Shown one piece after another: positions 15,755 to 24,231 of a DNA stretch of 54,958 nt. A program made the position numbers and the translations under genes. Position 1 is the stretch's first letter. Each line of letters opens with the position of its first letter. This stretch comes from an uncultured Lysobacteraceae bacterium. GTDB taxonomy: Bacteria; Pseudomonadota; Gammaproteobacteria; Xanthomonadales; Xanthomonadaceae. The stretch lies in assembly GCA_937897645.1 (NCBI GenBank), contig CALCNV010000070.1:1-54958 (forward strand), given 5' to 3'. The notes beneath the pieces are model-generated. The model worked only from the letters and a program-made list of their open reading frames with translations, had not been told where the DNA came from and ran no database searches.

Positions 15755-18317
15755 GGGCGGCGCAGTCCAGGCGTTTGTCCGCGCGGGTACCGTATCCCAC
15801 TTCACTGACCGAAAGCTGCGTACCCATCGTTGCCTCGATGCCCACGGGCACCGTGAGCTTGCCCATGCCGGCACCTGCCGCCTGGAAACATTTCAACGGA
15901 ATACCTACCTGGGTCCACGTATTCAGCGGCAATGCCGCCAATTGCGCACCCACCGGAACCTTGGCCCTGCATCCGTCACCGCATTCCGCGAACAACCCGG
16001 CCTCCTTCGCGATCGGGGACTCCACGCGCAGGGTCAACAACAGCAATGCATCGCCATTGGTTTCTCGGGTCAGGTCCAAGGGTTGCGGTGGCACCAAGGC
16101 GACACTGGATACCCCTGCCCCGGTCCACTTCAAGCGCCATGCATCCTCCTGCGCCTTGTGATCCACGGCTGCGACGGAAACACCGACACCTTTCGACTCG
16201 ATCGGCCGGATGAATCCAGCACTGCGCGAATCAGCCGCCTGCGTGCGCACCTGCCAACCCTTGGCCAGGGCACCACGCTCGAAGAATCGATCCGATTGGC
16301 CCGCGGCAAGATCCACGCCCGGATCCTCGTCCAGCGCCGCAAGGTCCCGCTTGCTGCCATAGCGCAGTCCATAGCCATACGGGAACTGTGGGTTGTAATT
16401 TGGTTGGCCGGCATTGAGCGCGGTCTGCACGGCGTTGCGCGGCCACGAATACGGCAAGGTGCCGTGGAAATCATGCGCGACCTTGCCATTGGCATCGCGC
16501 AGCAACACGTCCGCCACGCCGCCACCTTCCGAACCCGGCAGCCATGCGGCCACGAAGGCATCGGATGCGTTGATCTCGCGATTCACCCATAGCGGTCGCC
16601 CCGACAGGAACACGCCGACCACCGGGATCCCATCCGCTTTCAGGCGCTTGAGCAGGTCCAGGTCAGTCGTGCTGGTGGGCTTGTAGGCAACGGTCTTGAT
16701 GTCGCCCTGGAACTCGGCGTACGGGTCTTCACCGAACACCACGATGGCGACATCCGGCTTGCTGGAATATTTGCCGTCGATCGCCAGCTCGGCGCTGCCG
16801 CCTGCCGCCTTGACCTGCTGGTCTATTCCGGCCCAGATCGATTGCGCCTTGGGGAAGTCGGAAGGCTTGAGGCCGGTTCCCTGCCACGTGAGCGTCCAGC
16901 CGCCAGACTGCTTGCCGATGTCATCCGCACCATCGCCTGCAACCAGGATCCTTGCCTTGGGATCCAGCGGCAGCAACTGCTGGTTGTTCTTCAGCAAGAC
17001 GAGTGACTCGCGCACCGCACGGCGTGCGATCTCGCGATGCCTGGGGTCACCCAACAGGTCCTGCTGCCCGCTTAGCGCGCGCGTCGAAGGCAAGCCAGCC
17101 TCGAACAAGCCAGCGCGCATCTTCACCCGCAGGATACGGGTTACTGCATCGTCCAGTCGCGCCATCGGGATCCTGCCCGACTTCACGTGCCGCAGCGTGC
17201 TTTCGTAATAACCCTTCCAGGTATCGGGCGTCATCATCATGTCCACGCCGGCGTTGAAGGCCTCCGGGCAATCCGTGTTCGTGCAACCGGGCAACTGGCC
17301 TTGCGCGTTCCAGTCACCCACCACGAAACCGTCGAAGCCCATGCGCTGCTTCAGCACATCGGTCAGCAAGCTGTGGTTGCCGTGCATCTTCGCTCCGTTC
17401 CAACTGGAGAACGACGCCATTACTGCTTGCACACCTGCTTGCAAGGCCGGCACGTAGCCGGCGCCATGCACGTCGCGCAACTCGCCCTCGCCCACCTGCG
17501 TATCGCCGGTGTCGCGACCATCGCGCGTGCCGCCATCGCCAAGGAAATGCTTGGCCGTGGCGATCACGCGGGTCTGCGCAAGGAAGTCCTTGTCGCCCAC
17601 CTTGCCTTGCAATCCTTCCACCAGCGGGCCGGCATAGCGGGCCACTACTTCCGGATTCTCGGAATAGCCTTCGTACGTACGTCCCCAACGGTCATCCCGG
17701 GGCACGGCCAGCGTCGGTGCGAACGTCCAGTCCAATCCCGTGGCACGCAACTCGGCGGCAGTGGCGGCTGCGATTTCGCGCATCAGCTCCGGGTCACGCG
17801 TGGCGCCCAGGCCAATGTTGTGCGGGAACAAGGTCGCGCCCACCAGGTTGTTGTGGCCGTGCACCGCATCGATGCCGAACAACAGCGGGATGGCATTGTG
17901 TCCGCCGCTGGTGTCCATCGACGCGCGATACAACTCATCGGCCAGGGCCACCCATTGCGCAGCGGTCGCGTGGTAGTCGTTGCCCGGGTCGGAGTTGCCA
18001 CCGGCCAACGCCGATCCCAGCCGGTATTTGCGCACGTCGTCAGGCGTCAGGCTGCCGATGTCCCCCTGCACGATCTGTCCGACTTTTTCCTCCACGCTCA
18101 TCTTCGCCAGCAGTTCCTGCACGCGGCGCTCAAGGGCCGGATCCTTGGATAGCGGGGATTCCAGGGCTGGCCATACCTCCGGATTTGCCTGTGCGGACGG
18201 CCCGGCGGCGAATGCGCTGGAACTGGCGACCAGCAGCGTCAGTGCCGCAGCCAATGCCGTCATGCAGTACGAGGAGGCCGAAGGTCGGTCGATGCGCGGA
18301 TGAGGAAGTAGGTTCAC
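15750..18317 (-). CDS. Glycoside hydrolase family 3 beta-glucosidase/glucan exo-hydrolase
   Basis: 855 aa from a GTG at 18317 with AAGGAAA 8 bp upstream; ATGs at 18353 and 18263 are alternatives. A signal peptide (TALAAALTLLVASSSAFAAG) sends it to the periplasm. The GH3 N-terminal barrel carries the nucleophile D335 in GFVVGDWN, with KHFLGDGGTRDGRDTG upstream. The C-terminal GH3 domain is followed by a roughly 170-residue beta-rich extension (VGIPLKCFQAAGAG), as in exo-1,3/1,4-beta-glucanases. It should release glucose from beta-glucans or cellodextrins. It is divergent from a LacI gene and close to a sugar transporter. Its stop codon lies in a dispersed repeat. Confidence 0.9.
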   Translation of the reverse strand: MNLLPHPRIDRPSASSYCMTALAAALTLLVASSSAFAAGPSAQANPEVWPALESPLSKDPALERRVQELLAKMSVEEKVGQIVQGDIGSLTPDDVRKYRLGSALAGGNSDPGNDYHATAAQWVALADELYRASMDTSGGHNAIPLLFGIDAVHGHNNLVGATLFPHNIGLGATRDPELMREIAAATAAELRATGLDWTFAPTLAVPRDDRWGRTYEGYSENPEVVARYAGPLVEGLQGKVGDKDFLAQTRVIATAKHFLGDGGTRDGRDTGDTQVGEGELRDVHGAGYVPALQAGVQAVMASFSSWNGAKMHGNHSLLTDVLKQRMGFDGFVVGDWNAQGQLPGCTNTDCPEAFNAGVDMMMTPDTWKGYYESTLRHVKSGRIPMARLDDAVTRILRVKMRAGLFEAGLPSTRALSGQQDLLGDPRHREIARRAVRESLVLLKNNQQLLPLDPKARILVAGDGADDIGKQSGGWTLTWQGTGLKPSDFPKAQSIWAGIDQQVKAAGGSAELAIDGKYSSKPDVAIVVFGEDPYAEFQGDIKTVAYKPTSTTDLDLLKRLKADGIPVVGVFLSGRPLWVNREINASDAFVAAWLPGSEGGGVADVLLRDANGKVAHDFHGTLPYSWPRNAVQTALNAGQPNYNPQFPYGYGLRYGSKRDLAALDEDPGVDLAAGQSDRFFERGALAKGWQVRTQAADSRSAGFIRPIESKGVGVSVAAVDHKAQEDAWRLKWTGAGVSSVALVPPQPLDLTRETNGDALLLLTLRVESPIAKEAGLFAECGDGCRAKVPVGAQLAALPLNTWTQVGIPLKCFQAAGAGMGKLTVPVGIEATMGTQLSVSEVGYGTRADKRLDCAAL

Positions 18318-18402
18318 GGGCAGGTTTCCTTGCTGGATCGAATCAAGAGGCATGCTGCAGATGCAACAGGATTTGCGGGTGGCATCTGGCAAGATAGGCC
18401 GC

Positions 18403-19437
18403 ATGGCGGAAGACAGGCACAGCATGCGGGCGCGCATCGAGGACGTGGCGGAAGCCGCCGGCGTCTCGATGAAGACCGTGTCGCGCGTGTTGAACCAGGA
18501 ACCCAACGTGCGCGAAGAGACGCGCCGCAAGGTCGAGGCCGCGGTCGAGAAGCTGCAATACAAGCCCAATCCGTCGGCGCGCAGCCTGGCCGGGCAACGC
18601 TCGTATGTCGTCGCCCTGATCTACGACAACCCGTCCAGCAATTACCTGATGGAAGTCCAGCGCGGCGTGCTGGATGCCTGTCGCAGCAGCCACTACAACC
18701 TGGTGCTTGGACCGGTGGACTATGGCCACGCCGACTGCATCGACCACATCGTGGACCTGATCCAGCATTCGCGCTCCGATGGCCTGGTACTGACGCCACC
18801 GCTCACCGACGACGTGAAGCTGCTCGGGCGGCTGGATGAAATGGGGGTGCCGTTCGCCAGCATTTCGCCGCGTACGCACCGCGGCCGCATCGGCGTGACC
18901 CTGGACGAACACGGTGCCGTGCTGGAGATGACCAGCCACCTCATCTCGCTTGGACACCGTCGCATCGGGCACATCAAGGGGCATCCCGACCATGGCGCAA
19001 GCGAGTGGCGTCATGCCGGGTACCGCGAAGCGTTGAAGCGTGCCGGCATCGCGTATGACACCAGGCTGGTGGTGAGCGGCGAGTTTTCGTATGAGTCCGG
19101 CGTGCGTGGCGCCGACAAGCTGCTCGATCTCGAAGACCCGCCCACCGCCATCTTCGCCGCCAACGACGATACCGCAGCCGGCGTCATCCGCGCCGCGGGC
19201 AAGCGCGGACTGGTGGTGCCGGATGATCTTTCCGTCTGCGGCTTCGACGACACGCCGATCTCGCGGCAGATCTTCCCGCAGCTCAGCACCGTGCGCCAAC
19301 CAACCCGTGAAATGGGCCGCCTGGCTACGCTTGAACTGTTGAAAGCCATCCGCGACCCGGATGCAGGTGAAATGATGCGCATCGACTACGCCCTGCAACT
19401 GCGCGAGTCCACCTCGCGCAAATCCACGACGCGATAA
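18403..19437 (+). CDS. LacI-family transcriptional regulator
   Basis: About 344 aa. The N-terminal helix-turn-helix RIEDVAEAAGVSMKTVSRVL and hinge are followed by a periplasmic-binding-protein-like ligand domain (VVALIYDNPSSNYL; ANDDTAAGVIRAA; GFDDTPISRQIFP). Start taken at ATG 18403; ATG 18424 is also possible, and the open frame back to 18352 would overlap the GH3 start. It lies head-to-head with the GH3 gene and convergent with the sugar transporter, so it likely controls both. A perfect LacI-type palindrome stands upstream of the transporter. Confidence 0.9.
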   Translation: MAEDRHSMRARIEDVAEAAGVSMKTVSRVLNQEPNVREETRRKVEAAVEKLQYKPNPSARSLAGQRSYVVALIYDNPSSNYLMEVQRGVLDACRSSHYNLVLGPVDYGHADCIDHIVDLIQHSRSDGLVLTPPLTDDVKLLGRLDEMGVPFASISPRTHRGRIGVTLDEHGAVLEMTSHLISLGHRRIGHIKGHPDHGASEWRHAGYREALKRAGIAYDTRLVVSGEFSYESGVRGADKLLDLEDPPTAIFAANDDTAAGVIRAAGKRGLVVPDDLSVCGFDDTPISRQIFPQLSTVRQPTREMGRLATLELLKAIRDPDAGEMMRIDYALQLRESTSRKSTTR

Positions 19438-19468
19438 CCGGTTGTCCCGACGGACGACCGGTTATCGC
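19431..19468. terminator. Bidirectional hairpin between lacI-type gene and MFS gene
   Basis: GCGATAACCGGT pairs perfectly with ACCGGTTATCGC (12 bp), enclosing a loop that itself has GTCC/GGAC. It overlaps the end of the regulator gene and lies 11 bp from the end of the convergent transporter gene. There is no U-tract, so termination may need Rho or act weakly. Confidence 0.6.
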
Positions 19469-19479
19469 CGGCAGCATGC

Positions 19480-20943
19480 TCAGTGGCCACTGCCGGCCGT
19501 GAGTTTTTCCAGGTCGATGCCCTGCTTCTTCAGGATGCCCGTGGCGCTGGCCGCGTAGAACGCGAGGTAGGCGAAGCAGGCGACGCCAACGATGAAGCTG
19601 TAGTGGATGCCTATCCTGTCCGCCAGCGCGCCTTGGGCGATGCTGACCACGCCGCCGCCCATGATCATCATGATCAGCAGGCTGCTGCCCTGGTTGGTGT
19701 TGCGCCCCAGGCCGGTGATCGACAGGGTGAAGATGCAGGGCCACATGGTGCTGCAGAACAGGCCCACGCTGATGAAGGCGACCACGCTGGTCATGCCGGT
19801 GGTGAACATGCCGGTCAGCAGTGCGGCGATGCCACAGAACGAGAAATACAGCAGCATCCGCGCGGGATTGCCGCGACTGGCGAAGGTCGCCGCGATCATC
19901 AACACGATCACCAGGCCGTAGATGAAGAAGTGTGCAATCTCGTGCTGCGCGATGGCATTGACTGCCAGGAAAACGCCGAAAGCGAGATACGGCAGCAACA
20001 CGGTGAGCATGCGCTTGGTGTTCATGCGCACCTCGAACGCGCCCGCGGCACCCGCCCAGCGGCCAATCATCAGGCTGGCCCAGTACAGCGACACGAACGG
20101 TGCGATCAGCGCGGTTGCAATGCCCAGGCCACCCTCTTCCACCGGCAGTTCCAGGTAGGCAGGCAGGTTGGCGATGGTCGAGACCTCAACGCCTACATAG
20201 ACGAAGATCGCGATCATGCCCATCACCAGCTGCGGGTAGGCGAAGGCGGATTTCTTGTGCACCAGCTTGCTGGCGTCCTCCGCTTCCTCGGCGGCCACGT
20301 CATCAAGGTCGATCTGGTTGGGAACCGATGAGAACTTCAGGAACACCGCGACCAGCACGAAGGCCACGCCGAGCACCAGGTAAGGCACCTTGACGCTTTC
20401 TATGCTGGCTTCGGTACCGCCAGCGGCAACGCTGCCGAAGATCGCGAAGCTCACCAGCAACGGGCCGATGGTGGTGCCCAGGTTGTTGATGCCGCCAGCC
20501 AAGGTCAGGCGCTGGGCGCCGGTGGCGGGGTTGCCCATCACGATCGCCAGCGGGTTGGCCGCGATCTGTTGCAGCGAGAAGCCGAGGCCGACAATAAACA
20601 ACCCGGAGAGCATCAGCCCGAACGAACCCGAGTTGGCCGCCGGATAGAACAGCAGCGAACCCATCGCCGAGATCAGCAGGCCCAGGCAGATGCCATTCTT
20701 GTAGCCGATGCGGTTCAGCACGTCGGCGCCGATCAGCTTCGAAGTAAGGAAATAGATCAGCGAACCGACGGTGTAGGCGACGTAGAACGCGAATGCGACG
20801 TACTGGCTCTGCGCTTGCGTGAGGTGGAACGCGTTCTTGAATACCGGGATCAGGATGTCATTGCTGGCGGCGACGAAGCCCCAGAAGAAGAACACGGTGA
20901 TGAGTACGCCGAACTGGGACCATCGGGTGGGGTGGGTCGTCAT
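19480..20943 (-). CDS. Sugar MFS transporter (FucP/glucose-galactose type)
   Basis: 487 aa with 12 predicted membrane helices. The N-terminus FGVLITVFFFWGFVAASNDIL is characteristic of the fucose:proton symporter branch of MFS, as are NPAARMLLYF-like and TTIGPLLVSF segments. It takes up a monosaccharide, plausibly the glucose freed by the neighbouring GH3 enzyme. Start is the ATG at 20943; longer frames to 21093 lack family similarity. The ribosome site is weak. Upstream lies a 16-bp operator-like palindrome (21216-21231). Confidence 0.88.
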   Translation of the reverse strand: MTTHPTRWSQFGVLITVFFFWGFVAASNDILIPVFKNAFHLTQAQSQYVAFAFYVAYTVGSLIYFLTSKLIGADVLNRIGYKNGICLGLLISAMGSLLFYPAANSGSFGLMLSGLFIVGLGFSLQQIAANPLAIVMGNPATGAQRLTLAGGINNLGTTIGPLLVSFAIFGSVAAGGTEASIESVKVPYLVLGVAFVLVAVFLKFSSVPNQIDLDDVAAEEAEDASKLVHKKSAFAYPQLVMGMIAIFVYVGVEVSTIANLPAYLELPVEEGGLGIATALIAPFVSLYWASLMIGRWAGAAGAFEVRMNTKRMLTVLLPYLAFGVFLAVNAIAQHEIAHFFIYGLVIVLMIAATFASRGNPARMLLYFSFCGIAALLTGMFTTGMTSVVAFISVGLFCSTMWPCIFTLSITGLGRNTNQGSSLLIMMIMGGGVVSIAQGALADRIGIHYSFIVGVACFAYLAFYAASATGILKKQGIDLEKLTAGSGH

Positions 20944-21215
20944 GTAGTGATCGCCGTTTTCATGTGGGAACAATCGCGCGGTGGAAGCCACCACGCCTGT
21001 TTGGCTGCATCTGGATATGGATAGCGCACACCGGCGGGAATGGAAATACTGCCGAACAGGCCAGTACCGCTTCCATCCACATGCCGGTATCAAGTTACCC
21101 CTGCCCGCTCGCCGATCGGAACAATAACGTCATTGCCCCATCGGATAGCAATCCCGGCGCAGAACCCTCTGCAACGCTCCCCCTGCTGGAAGGTGTCGCT
21201 ACCGCGCCAGACTGT

Positions 21216-21231
21216 TTGACAGCGCTGTCAA
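21216..21231. promoter_or_regulatory. LacI-family operator (perfect 16-bp palindrome)
   Basis: TTGACAGCGCTGTCAA is a perfect palindrome with the CG centre typical of LacI/GalR operators. It is upstream of the sugar transporter on the minus strand, and the LacI gene is next door. One half also reads as a TTGACA -35 hexamer. It lies 97 bp before tRNA-Leu, which has its own promoter. Which regulator binds is inference. Confidence 0.65.
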
Positions 21232-21289
21232 GATACTGAAATCGGGCGACAATGCATTCCGCGCTGCAGCAAGCCCGCAACCAGGGCAT

Positions 21290-21317
21290 TTGGGTTTCGT
21301 GCGTACTCCGCTATACT
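21290..21317 (+). promoter_or_regulatory. Promoter of tRNA-Leu
   Basis: TTGGGT (21290-21295) and TATACT (21312-21317) are 16 bp apart and end 10 bp before the mature tRNA 5' end. Spacing and position fit a sigma-70 tRNA promoter. Confidence 0.65.
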
Positions 21318-21327
21318 TCGCGGCCGC

Positions 21328-21413
21328 GCCGAAGTGGCGGAATGGTAGACGCAGCGGACTCAAAATCCGCCGCTAGTGATAGTGTGGGGGTTCGAGTCCC
21401 CCCTTCGGCACCA
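21328..21413 (+). tRNA. tRNA-Leu (anticodon CAA)
   Basis: 86 nt including encoded CCA. The acceptor stem GCCGAAG pairs with CTTCGGC. The anticodon stem GCGGA/TCCGC encloses the loop CTCAAAA, which gives anticodon CAA (reads UUG). A long variable arm and GGTTCGAGTCC T-arm are present, as expected for a class II leucine tRNA. It is monocistronic with its own promoter and terminator. Confidence 0.97.
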
Positions 21414-21416
21414 GAG

Positions 21417-21439
21417 AGCCCCGCACCACGGGGCTTTTT
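21417..21439 (+). terminator. Rho-independent terminator of tRNA-Leu
   Basis: AGCCCCG-CACCA-CGGGGCT followed by a run of Ts: a 7-bp GC-rich stem with 5-nt loop, immediately after the tRNA. Confidence 0.88.
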
Positions 21440-21482
21440 GCTGGATAATCCAAGCCAGCCAATCCCTGAAGCGGATCCAGCC

Positions 21483-22184
21483 ATGACTACCTCGCCTGAC
21501 CCACTCGGCATCCAGGGCCCACAGGGCATTGCCGGCATGGGTCCACCCGCCCCATTGCGTCCACGCCCACCGGTAGACCTGTGCAAGCGCGGCGAGATGC
21601 GCGTGGAACGCTTCCTGGATGCCGCCACCGAAGTGTTCACCGAGAAGGGCTACCAGCATGCCCGCCTCAGCGAAATCGTGGCGCGCGCCGGCGGCTCGCT
21701 GGCCACGCTGTACCGCGTGTTCGGCGACAAGGAAGGCCTGGCACGCGCCATCATCCTGCGCAGGCTGCAGGATCTGAACGAACGCATGCAGGCGCTGAAT
21801 CTGTCGGGCCTCCCTCCCAAGGACGCCCTGTTCACGGCGGCCGAGCGCATCGCGCAGGGCATGACCACCACGGAAATGCTGGTTGTCCATCGCATCGCGA
21901 TTGGTGAAGGCCAATCTTTCCCGGACTTGCGCGACTGGTTCTTCGATCATGCCGTGGCATCGGTGCGCAGCACCCTCAGCGATTATTTTGAACAGGAAAT
22001 CGCGGCTGGCCGGCTGAAAATGCCATCGGCGCCGGTGGCGGCAAGCCAGTTCTTCATGATGCTGTTCGGCGACCTGGTCATCCGCATCTCCAGCGGCAAC
22101 CTGCGCGACCCGGATCCCGAGGAATTACGCAGTTATGCCCTGAGTGCAGTGGACATGTTCCTGCACGGGGCATTGCCGCGTTGA
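21483..22184 (+). CDS. TetR-family transcriptional regulator
   Basis: 233 aa from the ATG at 21483; the open frame runs back through the tRNA but that part is not coding. The helix-turn-helix covers about residues 42-85 (FLDAATEVFTEKGYQHARLS through GSLATLYRVFGDKEGLARAI). A C-terminal ligand domain of the TetR_C type follows (VVHRIAIGEGQSFPDL). The first 35 residues are an unusual Pro/Gly-rich extension (PLGIQGPQGIAGMGPPAPLR). No obvious target gene adjoins; the FAD oxidoreductase starts 122 bp downstream on the same strand. Confidence 0.85.
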   Translation: MTTSPDPLGIQGPQGIAGMGPPAPLRPRPPVDLCKRGEMRVERFLDAATEVFTEKGYQHARLSEIVARAGGSLATLYRVFGDKEGLARAIILRRLQDLNERMQALNLSGLPPKDALFTAAERIAQGMTTTEMLVVHRIAIGEGQSFPDLRDWFFDHAVASVRSTLSDYFEQEIAAGRLKMPSAPVAASQFFMMLFGDLVIRISSGNLRDPDPEELRSYALSAVDMFLHGALPR

Positions 22185-22223
22185 GTCGTCAGTAGCACGT
22201 CCCGACTGCCTGTGCACGACACT

Positions 22224-22245
22224 GCCCGCGCGGCTCTGCGCGGGC
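22224..22245. terminator. GC-rich hairpin after the TetR gene
   Basis: GCCCGCGC-GGCTCT-GCGCGGGC forms an 8-bp stem with a 6-nt loop 40 bp after the TetR stop. There is no T-run, so it is only a possible terminator. Confidence 0.4.
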
Positions 22246-22306
22246 TCACACCATCCAAATACCCCGCAATGCATGCTTGCAAGCCTACAAGCTGGCGTGC
22301 ATCGCG

Positions 22307-23521
22307 ATGGATCTGAAAAGCGGCTATCCCTACTGGGCAGTCAAGAATGGGCTGATGCACGCGTTTCCGTCCTTGGCGGAAGATGTGCGCTGCGAGGTAG
22401 CTGTCATCGGCGGGGGCATCACTGGCGCACTGATCGCTGATGAGCTTGCCAGCAATGGCCACGACGTCATCGTGCTTGAGCAACGCGACGTGGGCTGGGG
22501 AAGCTCCGCAGCCAGCACCGCACTGCTGCAATATGAGATCGACACCCACATGGTCGACCTGGCCAAGCAATTCGGCGAAGCCGATGCCTTGTTGGCTTAC
22601 AGCAAGTGCGCTGAAGCCATCGAGATGCTGGCAGACAAGGCGCGGCACATCCGCGATATCGAGTTTGCACGCATGGACAGCCTGTACTACGCAAGCAAGC
22701 GCAGCCATGCCAATGCGTTGCGCGATGAATTCGCGCTGCGTGCAAAGCATGGATTCCAGGTTGAATTGATCGAGACCACCGCCCTGCAGGAGCGCTTCGG
22801 CATCAAGGCGCCGGTAGCGATCCTCAGCAAGCAGGCGGCACGGGTCGACCCTTACCGCATGGCGTACCGGTTGTTGATGCGCCTGCAGAAAAGCGGAACG
22901 CAAGTCTTCGACCGCACGCGCATCGAACATTTCCAAGCCACTTCGCGCGGAATCCAGCTGCAGACTGCGGAAGGACATACCGTCCGCGCGGACCACCTGA
23001 TACTGGCCGCGGGCTATGCCAGCCAGCACTGGCTCAAGCAGAAAGTTGCGCGCAACCGCAGCAGCTATGCCTGGATCAGTGATCCGATCGACGTGCACTC
23101 ACTTGGCCCGTTGAAAGACACCATGGTCTGGGAATCGGCGCGCCCCTACCTCTACATGCGCAGCACCGGCGACGGTCGCCTGCTGGTGGGCGGCGAGGAC
23201 GACAGCGTGGATATCCCGGCCAGGCGGGACGCCCGGGTGGAGAAGAAATCGCGCTCGTTGCAGAAGAAAGTCGAACATCTGTTCCCAGCCCTGCCCTTCA
23301 AGCCTGCCTTCTCCTGGGCCGGCACGTTCGCTGAAACCAAGGACGGACTGCCGTTCTTCGGAGCGCATGCCCAGCACGGGCCGCGCGTGCATTTCGCCAT
23401 GGCCTACGGCGGCAACGGCATTACCTACAGCATGCTGGGCGCCGGCTTGCTGCGTGCGCAGATCGAGAAGCGCAAGCATCCACTGACCGAATTGTTCTCG
23501 TTCCGACGCCTGGATCGTTAG
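22307..23521 (+). CDS. FAD-dependent oxidoreductase (DAO family)
   Basis: 404 aa, starting at MDLKSGYPYWAVKNGL, a common N-terminus in this subfamily; the frame opens 30 bp earlier. The Rossmann motif VAVIGGGITGALIADEL binds FAD, followed by VLEQRDVGWGSSAASTALLQ. The C-terminal part has GRLLVGGEDDS and YGGNGITYSMLGAGLL, typical of glycine/D-amino-acid oxidase-like flavoproteins. The substrate is not evident; relatives oxidise secondary or D-amino acids, or are uncharacterised. No paired redox gene is adjacent. Confidence 0.82.
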   Translation: MDLKSGYPYWAVKNGLMHAFPSLAEDVRCEVAVIGGGITGALIADELASNGHDVIVLEQRDVGWGSSAASTALLQYEIDTHMVDLAKQFGEADALLAYSKCAEAIEMLADKARHIRDIEFARMDSLYYASKRSHANALRDEFALRAKHGFQVELIETTALQERFGIKAPVAILSKQAARVDPYRMAYRLLMRLQKSGTQVFDRTRIEHFQATSRGIQLQTAEGHTVRADHLILAAGYASQHWLKQKVARNRSSYAWISDPIDVHSLGPLKDTMVWESARPYLYMRSTGDGRLLVGGEDDSVDIPARRDARVEKKSRSLQKKVEHLFPALPFKPAFSWAGTFAETKDGLPFFGAHAQHGPRVHFAMAYGGNGITYSMLGAGLLRAQIEKRKHPLTELFSFRRLDR

Positions 23522-23552
23522 CGCTTCGTGGCGAACGATTGGCAATGCGTTC

Positions 23553-23987
23553 TCAAGGCCACCAGCCCTTGCCAGTCAACGCATAGCGATCAGCCGCGCG
23601 CTCGAATGGATTGCGCACGTTTACTCCGCCGCACAGCAGGTAAACCGGAAGGAACAGCGGCCCAAGCACCATGTACTGGTAGACGTGGGCGCGTTCGTGG
23701 TCGCCGATCTTGATTGGAGGATGTTCGCAGCGGCCCGCACGATGTTCATAGGTCACGCAATCCGAATCAAGCGTGCTGCCCGTGTGCAGGATGGTATTGC
23801 CGAGCGTGATTGCACCGCCTGGACCCCAGGGCCAATAGTGGAACACCAGTGCGAAGTCGCGTTTGCTCAGGCGGGGCTTCGCGCCGAACAGCATCCCCAC
23901 CCCACCTGCGATCAATCCGGCGACGGTGTTGGGCAGGGTCCAGAGCATCCCCAGCAACCACGCGGCGTACTGCCCTACCCGCTGCAC
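23553..23987 (-). CDS. Small membrane protein with an HExxH motif
   Basis: 144 aa of unknown function. There is a hydrophobic N-terminus (about 7-35) and a second hydrophobic segment (about 105-120). Between them lies GDHERAHVYQY, with H97-E98-x-x-H101, and E129 follows 28 residues later in NPFERAADRY, the residue set of a gluzincin-type zinc site. Whether it is a peptidase is unproved; it could be a structural relic of that fold. It is 6 bp upstream of nothing on its own strand except the PspC gene, with which it is probably co-transcribed. Confidence 0.72.
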   Translation of the reverse strand: MQRVGQYAAWLLGMLWTLPNTVAGLIAGGVGMLFGAKPRLSKRDFALVFHYWPWGPGGAITLGNTILHTGSTLDSDCVTYEHRAGRCEHPPIKIGDHERAHVYQYMVLGPLFLPVYLLCGGVNVRNPFERAADRYALTGKGWWP

Positions 23988-23993
23988 CGGCGA

Positions 23994-24194
23994 TCAATCC
24001 TGCTCGGAGGGCATCAACAGCCACAGGATCAGGTAGATCAGCATTCCAGGGAAGCCGGCCGACGCAATCGACACGATCACGAAGATCACGCGCAGCAGGG
24101 TGGAACCCCAGCCCAGTCGCTTGGCGATTCCGCCGATCACGCCGGCGATCATGCGGTCATTGCGTGAGCGGGCCAGTGGCGTTGCCTGGTTCAT
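23994..24194 (-). CDS. PspC-domain small membrane protein
   Basis: 66 aa, a minimal PspC domain: RMIAGVIGGIAKRLGWGSTLLRVIFVI followed by a hydrophobic helix (GFPGMLIYLILWLLMP). PspC proteins are inner-membrane components of phage-shock-type envelope stress systems, but stand-alone short versions are common and mostly uncharacterised. It precedes the HExxH membrane protein by 6 bp. No pspA or pspB is seen. Confidence 0.85.
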   Translation of the reverse strand: MNQATPLARSRNDRMIAGVIGGIAKRLGWGSTLLRVIFVIVSIASAGFPGMLIYLILWLLMPSEQD

Positions 24195-24231
24195 CTCGGT
24201 TCCTCAGGTGGGTTTTGCGGAGTCTAGCGCG

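Larger units (their letters stand above)
20944..21327. other. Intergenic region: operator, promoter, no gene
   Basis: About 384 bp between the transporter start and the tRNA. It holds the LacI-type palindrome at 21216-21231 and the tRNA promoter at 21290-21317. The 270 bp between the transporter ATG and the palindrome have no supported gene; several short frames exist with no ribosome site. Confidence 0.7.

Noticed and set aside
17671..17685. TTCGTACGTACGTCC as a third GTAC regulatory box
   Set aside because: It lies inside the GH3 coding sequence, lacks the 4-bp spacer and has no flanking promoter elements.
18318..18569. N-terminal extension of the GH3 gene to 939 residues
   Set aside because: It would overlap the divergent LacI helix-turn-helix region and precede the signal peptide; a GTG with a good ribosome site at 18317 explains the gene.
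21252..21482. Upstream extension of the TetR reading frame through tRNA-Leu
   Set aside because: The translation GGMVDAADSKSA...VRVPPSAP is the well-known false peptide of a leucine tRNA gene; the real gene starts after the terminator.
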